Shown: one piece after another, positions 1 through 4,771 of the stretch
Position numbering within the stretch: the first letter of the stretch is position 1
Layout: each line of letters opens with the position of its first letter
Source: a virus
Virus record (IMG/VR): IMGVR_UViG_3300038678_000084
Span: 1-26,878 of that record
Reading direction: 5' to 3' (one strand)
Length of the DNA: 26,878 bases
Program-made: the position numbers and the translations under genes
The notes under the pieces: generated by a model
What the model was told of the DNA's origin: nothing
Seen by the model: only the letters and a program-made list of their open reading frames with translations
Database searches by the model: none

Positions 1-540
1 GTTAAAGGGGGGGTTAACGGGGGGGTTAACCCTACGTTAACTGATGTAGAAGTAGATATAGAAGTAGATATAGAAGTAGAAGTAGATAGAGAAAGCAAAA
101 AAAAGAGTGATCCTAAAGTCAAGTATGGAACCTTTTTAAATGTCGCTCTCACCGATAAAGAATTTAAAAAGCTAAAGGAAAAATGGGGAATGGATGAGAC
201 CCTGGATGCGATTGAAACAATGAGCCTCCAAAAAGAGAACAAAGGCTATATCCATAAAAGCGACTACGCGGCTCTTCTCTCCTGGAGGAGAAACGACGAA
301 AAGAAAGGACGGCAACCAAACGGTCTCCCTGTAACAGCTAAACAGTTTATGAAATGGCTCAATATGAGAGGGTTTAAGTGTTTCAGCAATGGCAAGCGGA
401 CGGCCGACGAGATAATAAAGGGTTATGGTTTTGGTAAGACAGCGGCGGTCGAGAGGTTTATTAAAGAGTCTTATGCTGGCAGCAGAGAAGTACCGGCAAA
501 GAAAATCATAACAAAAGCAATCGAGGAGATAGGAGGTTAA
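1..540 (+). CDS. Phage replication protein, 3' part (DnaD/replisome-organiser type)
   Basis: The frame is open from base 1, so the gene starts before the window; about 179 residues are visible. The first 30 residues are a repetitive linker (GGVN repeats, then alternating E-V-D-I/V-D) of the kind that joins the N-terminal and C-terminal domains of phage replisome organisers. The rest carries the usual C-terminal pattern: a start like YGTFLNVALTDKEFKKL, a helical segment, then KGYIHKSDYAALLSWRRND with a conserved W-R-R/K-x-D. In known phages such proteins open the origin and recruit the host helicase loader. The linker is encoded by short direct DNA repeats that could be part of an origin. The ATG at 190 is internal, not the true start. 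A G-A-rich RBS for the next gene lies at its stop codon. Family call is by motif recollection, not a search. Confidence 0.72.
   Translation, partial: VKGGVNGGVNPTLTDVEVDIEVDIEVEVDRESKKKSDPKVKYGTFLNVALTDKEFKKLKEKWGMDETLDAIETMSLQKENKGYIHKSDYAALLSWRRNDEKKGRQPNGLPVTAKQFMKWLNMRGFKCFSNGKRTADEIIKGYGFGKTAAVERFIKESYAGSREVPAKKIITKAIEEIGG
7..30. repeat. Two tandem 12-base repeats GGGGGGGTTAAC in replication gene
   Basis: Exact copies at 7-18 and 19-30, preceded by a partial copy (GTTAAA at 1-6) and followed by another GTTAAC at 36-41. They encode GGVN-GGVN. The array may extend upstream of the window. Repeats inside a replication-initiator gene are often iterons, as in lambda O, but this role is inferred only. 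Confidence 0.6.
46..91. repeat. GAAGTAGATATA short direct repeats in linker
   Basis: GAAGTAGATATA occurs at 49-60 and 61-72, followed by the variant GAAGTAGAAGTAGATAGA. They encode the acidic E-V-D-I linker of the replication protein and are purine-rich on the + strand. Simple codon-level repetition explains them as well as any DNA function does. Confidence 0.55.
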
Positions 541-542
541 TT

Positions 543-722
543 GTGGAGTATGGAGAAGTAAAAAGACAATCTGATTATTTCCAATATGGTTATCAAGACG
601 CTATAGCTGAGAGAGCTTTTTTCCCTACAAATGGAAATAGTACCAGGGTCGGCAAAGAAAGTTATGTTTATGCTGAATATGAGCGAGGGTATAGCGAAGG
701 CAAAAAAAAGACAGGAGGTTAA
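543..722 (+). CDS. Small hypothetical protein (59 aa), G-Y-x(n)-G pattern
   Basis: Begins with GTG at 543 after a strong AGGAGGT at 531-537 that lies inside the end of the replication gene. The 59-residue product has two aromatic-glycine turns (YFQYGYQDA and YVYAEYERGYSEG) and a lysine-rich tail. The layout faintly recalls the ribosome-modulation-factor/CrpP-like small proteins (two G-Y/W-G helices), but the cysteine-proline motif of that family is absent, so I do not assign it. The tail contains an A8G run at 702-710 just before the stop, and the -1 frame there is open straight into the next gene. Confidence 0.6.
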   Translation: MEYGEVKRQSDYFQYGYQDAIAERAFFPTNGNSTRVGKESYVYAEYERGYSEGKKKTGG

Positions 723-727
723 ATATA

Positions 728-1054
728 ATGCAAGTTCAGATTGTTAAATGTAAAACACGTTTCGGCGGAACACAAAAGACCTATGAGGTCGATAAATTAT
801 TTGATAAGTACACGGAAGGAAAGATCAAAAGCGGCAAGGATCCGAGGGTCATATTTTCTAAAGGCGTCTTTCTTTATATGTCGACGCTTAAAAGCCTGGG
901 ATATTTAATCCAATTTAAAAACTCAGATCTTAAAAAAATCGTGCTGGATCCGGACGAGTTTGTAAAACTATACCAGGAGCACGGCGAGGGTCTTATGGAT
1001 CACGATTTTGAAATTTCAACCATTAGCGGGACAACGATCCTGGCTGGGAGATAG
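728..1054 (+). CDS. Hypothetical protein (108 aa)
   Basis: ATG at 728, with AGGAGGT at 713-719. The product is a soluble mixed alpha/beta protein of 108 residues with a basic first half (many lysines, residues 1-45) and a more acidic second half. No signal peptide or membrane segment is visible. I do not recognise the family. It sits in a row of small early genes between the replication protein and the resolvase, so a role in DNA metabolism or host takeover is possible but unproved. Confidence 0.65.
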   Translation: MQVQIVKCKTRFGGTQKTYEVDKLFDKYTEGKIKSGKDPRVIFSKGVFLYMSTLKSLGYLIQFKNSDLKKIVLDPDEFVKLYQEHGEGLMDHDFEISTISGTTILAGR

Positions 1055-1063
1055 GAGGTTAAA

Positions 1064-1243
1064 TTGAAAGTTTTACTTGAAAAAAATATATGGTTAGCGC
1101 CAGGAAAGGGGGATCCGGCCAGGACTTGTGTTGAGGGTATGGCTAAAGAGTTTTATACTGTCAAGGCCGCACGAGAGGCGCTGGAGGAGGCAAGAAAGCA
1201 TCGACCTTATAAAAATGCAGTTATTCAGGAGGGTATCTTTTGA
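1064..1243 (+). CDS. Small hypothetical protein (59 aa)
   Basis: TTG start at 1064 preceded by AGGAGGT at 1053-1059. The product has a short N-terminal strand (KVLLEKNIWLAPG), a central C-V-E-G, and a charged helix (KAAREALEEARKHRP). The pattern looks like a small helper protein with a 'transcribe data, then helix' fold, but I do not recognise it. Its last codons carry the AGGAGGG (1227-1233) that serves the next gene, so the two are translationally coupled. Confidence 0.55.
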   Translation: MKVLLEKNIWLAPGKGDPARTCVEGMAKEFYTVKAAREALEEARKHRPYKNAVIQEGIF

Positions 1244-1587
1244 ATGAAAATAACAATCGAGCTGGAGTTCCCTCTCCCGACTTGGAACCGGATCCTGACA
1301 ATGAAACTCAGGGAGCGAATGAAGTTAAAACGTTTACTTCACGAGTTGACGTCACTTTCCATTCGTTCAGATATAGGCTTGCCGATCCCGATAACCTCAG
1401 TGGCAAAGCTATACTGGACGAGTGCGTTAAAGCCGGAATACTTAGCGATGATTCGACCAAAGAAATCAGAGCCGTTAATCATACCCAGGAGAAGATTGGG
1501 AAGGATCAAGAGGAAAAAACGATACTAACTATTGAGGAGATTGAAGATGCCAGCAAGGAAAAACAAGCCGCCGTTGACGGAGGCTGA
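1240..1587 (+). CDS. RusA-like Holliday-junction resolvase, C-terminal frame
   Basis: This frame holds the catalytic half of a RusA-family endodeoxyribonuclease: RYRLADPDNLSGKAILDE, then AGILSDDSTKEI, i.e. the D-x-D-N-L...K...D...DD set that binds metal in RusA. A final strand (KTILTIEEI) completes the fold. RusA resolves four-way junctions during phage recombination or packaging. A TTG at 1240 is 6 bases from AGGAGGG, but the first 30 residues from there (many N, P, D, E) look non-native, whereas the proper first strand is in the other frame starting at 1244. A -1 frameshift would join the two. The next gene's RBS and ATG lie inside its 3' end. Confidence 0.6.
   Translation: MNENNNRAGVPSPDLEPDPDNETQGANEVKTFTSRVDVTFHSFRYRLADPDNLSGKAILDECVKAGILSDDSTKEIRAVNHTQEKIGKDQEEKTILTIEEIEDASKEKQAAVDGG
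1244..1528 (+). CDS. RusA-like protein, N-terminal frame
   Basis: ATG at 1244 directly follows the previous stop (TGAATG), 10 bases after AGGAGGG. Residues 1-20 begin with MKITIELEFPLPTWNRIL, matching the opening strand and P-x-x-x-N-R motif of RusA-type Holliday-junction resolvases. After about residue 38 this frame stops looking like RusA and becomes basic and atypical, ending in RRRLGRIKRKKRY. The catalytic DPDN and DD motifs lie instead in the frame one base back (1240-1587). Either the true enzyme needs a -1 shift around 1320-1370, or the gene is broken or carries a sequencing indel, or this is a separate overlapping gene. Known RusA proteins are about 120 residues; a spliced product here would be close to 113. 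Confidence 0.5.
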   Translation: MKITIELEFPLPTWNRILTMKLRERMKLKRLLHELTSLSIRSDIGLPIPITSVAKLYWTSALKPEYLAMIRPKKSEPLIIPRRRLGRIKRKKRY

Positions 1588-1942
1588 GAAAAAGGCGATA
1601 GCAGAGTTAAGACTAAAAAGAAAGATTAAGAGAAAGGAAAAGTGGTTTGGCCAATTCAAAAAAGGACTTTTAAAGAATTTAAACGAGGAGGATCAAAAAA
1701 GGTTTAATGAATTGAGGTTGCAACAATGCGAGTTAGAGCGCAATAACGGTAATATGTTAAATAATAAACAGATAGCGTCTTTAAATGGAGAACAACGGCT
1801 TATATTTAATCAATGGAGTAAGATCATAGAGGAGATCCAGGAGCTTTATCGTGTCAACCGGAGGACTTACGGAAATGGCAGGGGTGCCAGAATGAAAACG
1901 GGAGCCAATTTTCTTAAGGATATAAAGGAGGCCAGGACATGA
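1547..1942 (+). CDS. Basic coiled-coil hypothetical protein (131 aa)
   Basis: I chose ATG 1547 over the upstream TTG at 1532 because GAGGAGA (1534-1540) sits 6 bases before it. The 131-residue product is very basic in its first third (MPARKNKPPLTEAEKKAIAE then K/R clusters) and is predicted almost wholly helical. No known domain is recognised. It starts inside the RusA-like frame and overlaps the next gene by 4 bases (ATGA), so translation is coupled on both sides. A nucleic-acid-binding helper is plausible from charge alone. Confidence 0.6.
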   Translation: MPARKNKPPLTEAEKKAIAELRLKRKIKRKEKWFGQFKKGLLKNLNEEDQKRFNELRLQQCELERNNGNMLNNKQIASLNGEQRLIFNQWSKIIEEIQELYRVNRRTYGNGRGARMKTGANFLKDIKEART

Positions 1943-2169
1943 AAGATTTTGTTGTAATGTTAACCAAAGTCGTAAGAGCTGAGGACGAGGATGACGCTCT
2001 CGATGAATTTTGCAGGGTAGTTTATAAAGAATTAGACAAGAGAGAGAGTGCACCGGATGATCTCTATAAACTAAGAAAATTCGTTTACAGCCATAAGGTC
2101 GACGGTGATTTTGAGGCTTACGCAAAGGGCGAATTTTACAAACCGCACTATTTGAAAAGGAAAGAGTGA
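1939..2169 (+). CDS. Hypothetical protein (76 aa)
   Basis: ATG at 1939 overlaps the preceding stop (ATGA); AAGGAGG at 1925-1931 is a good RBS. The product is acidic in the N-terminal half (VVRAEDEDDALDEF) and basic at the end (FYKPHYLKRKE). I do not recognise it. Just past its stop another frame continues with natural-looking acidic sequence (see findings), so the C-terminus may have been altered by a frameshift. Confidence 0.55.
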   Translation: MKDFVVMLTKVVRAEDEDDALDEFCRVVYKELDKRESAPDDLYKLRKFVYSHKVDGDFEAYAKGEFYKPHYLKRKE

Positions 2170-2258
2170 AGATCTCAGCTCCCCTCTCGGCGCAACGGGC
2201 TCTATGGAGATGGCTTCCGACCTCGCCGACCTGGAGGAATCTTTTAAATAGGTGATTT

Positions 2259-2531
2259 ATGTCAGAAAAAAGAAAACCTCTTTTAATAATAATGCTTAGA
2301 TATCAAGGCAAGAAAGAGAGCAACAAGGTTGAGATCTTTGATGCGAGCTTATGGAAAGGATCCAGTCGGCCTCGGTGTTTTGGAGACGGCCAGCGATATC
2401 GTATAAGGGTTAACGGTAAATGGTTTGATCTTCCTGGCGGTCTCAGGTATGCCGGCATTTTACTTTATGAGCTAAGGGATATTTTTTGGAGATCTGTCAA
2501 GAGAGCTTTAAAAGAACAATTAAAAAGATAG
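2259..2531 (+). CDS. Hypothetical protein (90 aa)
   Basis: ATG at 2259 with a modest GGTGA at 2251-2255. The 90-residue product is basic and looks like a small beta barrel followed by a helix: strands KPLLIIMLRYQG, NKVEIFDASLW, RYRIRVNGKWFDLPGG, then a helix ending in KRALKEQLKR. No family recognised. The C-terminal helix is rich in K/R, so nucleic-acid or membrane-surface contact is possible. Confidence 0.6.
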   Translation: MSEKRKPLLIIMLRYQGKKESNKVEIFDASLWKGSSRPRCFGDGQRYRIRVNGKWFDLPGGLRYAGILLYELRDIFWRSVKRALKEQLKR

Positions 2532-2540
2532 GGGGTGAAA

Positions 2541-2759
2541 ATGAGTTTAACACAGGAGGAAAAACAAATATTAGATGGTATATTTTCACTTATGTCGGCC
2601 GATTCACAAATCGGATATATAATGTCAATGGTTCAATACTACAGGACAATAACAAGAAATATAAAGCCTCAAGAAAACGATGCCTGGTGGGGTGCGTTTA
2701 GAGAAGTTGTTGAGGAATCAGAACAAACAAAGAGCAAGGTTGATGATGAGGGGGTGTAA
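2541..2759 (+). CDS. Hypothetical protein (72 aa)
   Basis: ATG at 2541, 5 bases after a GGGGG-TG box; the in-frame GTG at 2535 is the alternative start. The product is a small helical protein with a conserved-looking middle (SLMSADSQIGYIMSMVQYY) and a WW pair (DAWWGAF) before an acidic tail. No recognised domain. It ends one base before the GTG of the next gene, with GAGGGGGTG as that gene's RBS. Confidence 0.55.
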   Translation: MSLTQEEKQILDGIFSLMSADSQIGYIMSMVQYYRTITRNIKPQENDAWWGAFREVVEESEQTKSKVDDEGV

Positions 2760-2760
2760 G

Positions 2761-3072
2761 GTGAATTATTACAACACGACAAACGTTAAAGGTGAGGAGC
2801 TCAAGGCAAGGACGGAGAAAACAAAGTCGCAAAGGGATATTATCCTGGATGTGTTTAGGAGATATCCCAACTATAGTTTTACGCCGTTTGAAATTCACAC
2901 AGTACCAAGATTGCGGAGCGCACCTATAACGTCGATAAGGCGAGCTATAACAGATCTGACGACTGAGGGTAAGCTCTTTAAATGTCCTAGCAAAAGAGAG
3001 GGAAAATACGGAGCTACCAATTATACTTGGACACTTAACAGTCCTGGCGAACGAGGAGATTTAAAATGGTAA
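2761..3072 (+). CDS. Winged-helix DNA-binding protein (103 aa)
   Basis: GTG at 2761 preceded by GAGGGGGTG. After an 18-residue leader the sequence follows a winged-helix plan: helix 1 (QRDIILDVFRRYPN), helix 2 (FTPFEIHTV), recognition helix (APITSIRRAITDLTTEGKL), then a two-strand wing ending in TNYTWTL. Such small phage proteins are often transcription switches at the early/late boundary, and this one lies right before the packaging genes. Function as regulator is inferred from fold and place. It overlaps the terminase start by 7 bases. Confidence 0.65.
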   Translation: MNYYNTTNVKGEELKARTEKTKSQRDIILDVFRRYPNYSFTPFEIHTVPRLRSAPITSIRRAITDLTTEGKLFKCPSKREGKYGATNYTWTLNSPGERGDLKW

Positions 3073-3821
3073 AGCGAGGACGGCCACTTAAAAAAAGGAT
3101 CGTCGACAAGACGGATTACGGGTCGATTGAGAGGATTGCCGCCCTGGGACATACCGATCAGGAGATCGGGACTATCCTCGGAGTTTCAGAGTCAACTATT
3201 AATCGATGGAAAGACGATCCTCTATTTTTGGGAGCCCTAAAAAAAGGAAAGCTCGTCGCCGATCACAATGTCGTTAAATCACTATATAAAAACGCCGTCG
3301 GTTATGAGACCCAGGAAATAACACATAGGCGCATAGAGCTTGAGCCGGCAAAGAGGAGAACAAAGACCACAAAAGCAAAGCCGGCAAAGCTGGGCGTCAT
3401 AGTTCAAACGGTAGTTAAGCAAGTTCCAGGCGTCCCTAACTGTCAATTTTATTGGACAAAAAACAGACGGCCGGATCTATGGCGAGACCGGAAAGAGCTC
3501 GGCCTTGACGGATCCCTGGGGATCTATCACGACCAGGCTAAACTTATGACCAGGGATCAAGTCTTTTCTCTTATGACCCAGGCGATTGAGAGAGGCGAGA
3601 TTGAGCTAAACGCAAACGGAGAGTATGTTCTGGCCGAGAAGGTCGAACCGACAGAGAAAGGGGGTCACATTGAACGCAAGAAAAGCACGAAAGCTCAGGG
3701 CAATGGCAAGGCTAACGGGTCAAAAAAACCAGCTCCAGGGAGTAACGGTCGAGGGAAATTACGAGTACAAGGCCAAAAAAGGAAAAAGAAAGGGGGAAAT
3801 GGATCGAACGGCAAAGGTTAA
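3066..3821 (+). CDS. terS: Terminase small subunit
   Basis: ATG at 3066 after GAGGAG at 3054-3059. The 251-residue product has an N-terminal helix-turn-helix (about residues 18-60: IERIAALGHTDQEIGTILGV then SESTINRWK), a middle with the small-terminase signature A-V-G-Y-E-T and, after a basic linker, FYWTKNRRPDLWRDRKE. TerS recognises the packaging site and loads the large subunit. The last 60 residues are low-complexity K/G/N/S and are read over the start of a second gene in another frame for 152 bases, an unusually long overlap. The fold-bearing part ends near residue 195, so the tail may be expendable or DNA-binding. Confidence 0.85.
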   Translation: MVKRGRPLKKRIVDKTDYGSIERIAALGHTDQEIGTILGVSESTINRWKDDPLFLGALKKGKLVADHNVVKSLYKNAVGYETQEITHRRIELEPAKRRTKTTKAKPAKLGVIVQTVVKQVPGVPNCQFYWTKNRRPDLWRDRKELGLDGSLGIYHDQAKLMTRDQVFSLMTQAIERGEIELNANGEYVLAEKVEPTEKGGHIERKKSTKAQGNGKANGSKKPAPGSNGRGKLRVQGQKRKKKGGNGSNGKG

Positions 3822-3963
3822 TCTTTGTAAGGGTGTTCTGATTAAGAATAAAGGCACTAAGGACGAGACCAGGGAGGAGGTTTCCTCTCCTGGGATCCGG
3901 TACGTTAAAGGATCCTATCGCCGGCATTACCAGGATCTCAAGAGGATCGAGAAAGGGGTGTAA
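3670..3963 (+). CDS. Basic phage protein (97 aa) overlapping terS tail
   Basis: TTG at 3670 follows AAAGGGGGT (3658-3665) at good spacing. The product starts NARKARKLRAMARLTGQ and ends SYRRHYQDLKRIEKG, the pattern of small basic proteins commonly found beside phage terminases (leading K-A-R-K-L-R and closing Y-x-x-L-K). The first 50 residues are encoded within the terS 3' end in another frame; the last 47 are not overlapped. Because the unique part looks natural and the RBS is good, I believe this gene is real. Its job is unknown; RNA or DNA contact is likely from charge. Confidence 0.65.
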   Translation: MNARKARKLRAMARLTGQKNQLQGVTVEGNYEYKAKKGKRKGEMDRTAKVNLCKGVLIKNKGTKDETREEVSSPGIRYVKGSYRRHYQDLKRIEKGV

Positions 3964-3965
3964 TT

Positions 3966-4169
3966 TTGGATGCTCAATTCGAGAAATGGTTTGACGGATA
4001 TTGTGAGAAATGGCCTGGCTTAGATAGTCAGAGAGAGTCGATATATGAATACTGCAAGGACGCATGGCAAGCTCGGGATCCAGAGATCACGAAACTTTTA
4101 GGAACGGTCGGAGAGTTAAATAAAATAATAAACGACGTCCGGCAAGTGTTGTTGACCGCTGGACTTTAA
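3966..4169 (+). CDS. Small W-rich protein (67 aa), paralogue of gene at 4343
   Basis: TTG start at 3966, after AAAGGGGTG at 3953-3961. The N-terminal half has the pattern F-E-K-W-F...C-E-K-W-P...A-W-Q-A, shared with the protein at 4343 (F-E-E-W-W...V-K-E-W-P...A-A-W-V-A). This F-E-x-W-W/F ... A-W-x-A layout is common in tiny phage proteins of unknown function. The second half is a separate helix (LGTVGELNKIINDVRQVLL) that looks like a coiled coil. Confidence 0.6.
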   Translation: MDAQFEKWFDGYCEKWPGLDSQRESIYEYCKDAWQARDPEITKLLGTVGELNKIINDVRQVLLTAGL

Positions 4170-4177
4170 AAGGGTAA

Positions 4178-4191
4178 ATGGAAAACTCCAT
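4178..4191 (+). terminator. Weak hairpin after small gene, before tRNA
   Basis: ATGGA and TCCAT flank an AAAC loop, followed some bases later by CATTTTTG. The stem is only 5 pairs, so this is at most a weak terminator separating the upstream genes from the tRNA. Confidence 0.25.
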
Positions 4192-4200
4192 ATATCATTT

Positions 4201-4228
4201 TTGTTATATTATCAAACAGAGATAAGAT
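4201..4228 (+). promoter_or_regulatory. Possible weak promoter before tRNA
   Basis: TTGTTA and TAAGAT are 16 bases apart in an AT-rich gap of about 80 bases just upstream of the tRNA. Each box matches the sigma70 consensus at four of six positions. Support is weak. Confidence 0.25.
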
Positions 4229-4251
4229 GAAGGGTTTTATTTTACAGTAAA

Positions 4252-4325
4252 AGGGGTATAGCTCAAAGGTAGAGCAGGGGATCGATAATCCTCCGATAAA
4301 GGTTCGAGTCCTTTTGTCCCTACCA
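4252..4325 (+). tRNA. tRNA-Ile-like (anticodon GAT), CCA encoded
   Basis: A full cloverleaf can be drawn. Acceptor AGGGGTA (4252-4258) pairs with TGTCCCT (4315-4321) with two G-U pairs. D stem GCTC/GAGC encloses a 7-base loop containing GG. Anticodon stem GGGGA/TCCTC (one G-U) encloses TCGATAA, and T stem AAAGG/CCTTT encloses TTCGAGT. The discriminator is A and CCA is encoded at 4323-4325. The anticodon in canonical register is GAT (4284-4286), isoleucine. Position 33 is C, not the near-universal U, which is odd. The gene sits between two related small protein genes in the packaging region. Confidence 0.8.
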
Positions 4326-4342
4326 TAGAAAGGAGGCTGATT

Positions 4343-4540
4343 ATGTATTATCGAATATTCGAGGAGTGGTGGAAAGCACACGTTAAAGAGTGGCCGGTTA
4401 ATGATTGTGATACGTCAAAGGGTCTCGCAAAGGCCGCCTGGGTTGCGAGTATTAAAGTTATTGAGGAGCCGCTCTGTACGAAGTGCGGCAGAAAGGTTGA
4501 CGACTGGGAGGTTAAAGATAGTGTCTCTCGGAAAGAATAA
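4343..4540 (+). CDS. Small W-rich protein (65 aa) with CxxC
   Basis: ATG at 4343 preceded by AAAGGAGG at 4329-4336. Residues 4-38 repeat the F-E-E-W-W...E-W-P...A-A-W-V-A layout of the protein at 3966, so the two look like paralogues. The C-terminal part differs: it carries a C-T-K-C-G knuckle (half a zinc site) inside PLCTKCGRKVDDWE. No function is known to me. Confidence 0.6.
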   Translation: MYYRIFEEWWKAHVKEWPVNDCDTSKGLAKAAWVASIKVIEEPLCTKCGRKVDDWEVKDSVSRKE

Positions 4541-4579
4541 CAAACACGAAATGACAAACAAACAAACAAGGGGTGAGTA

Positions 4580-4771
4580 ATGAAAAGGATAGAGTTGAAG
4601 TATAGCGACAAAAAAGCCAGAGAGTATAAATACTTTCTCAGTCGACTTTATAACAACAATCGAGTCGGACTTAAAAAATTAATCGAAATGGCGGTAATAA
4701 AGGCCGTCAATGAGGGTGCTCAAAAGGAATTGGATCAAGCTCGAAAGGAATTAGAGGACATGGGCGAATGA
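4580..4771 (+). CDS. Small helical protein (63 aa)
   Basis: ATG at 4580 after AAGGGGTGA. The product starts with a strand (KRIELKY), then two or three helices, closing with an acidic coil (KELDQARKELEDMGE). The order strand-helix-helix could fit a ribbon-helix-helix protein, but I see no clear match. It ends with a 4-base ATGA overlap into the large terminase, so it is translated with it. Confidence 0.6.
   Translation: MKRIELKYSDKKAREYKYFLSRLYNNNRVGLKKLIEMAVIKAVNEGAQKELDQARKELEDMGE

Noticed and set aside
97-110. A8G run in the replication gene as a further frameshift site
   Set aside because: The -1 frame stops two codons later, so a shift would only truncate the protein; no domain lies there and lysine-rich coding explains the run.
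2166-2255. GTG-initiated 29-codon frame after the 76-aa gene
   Set aside because: No RBS and a composition rich in W, P, R and S that looks non-native; the other frame reads better.
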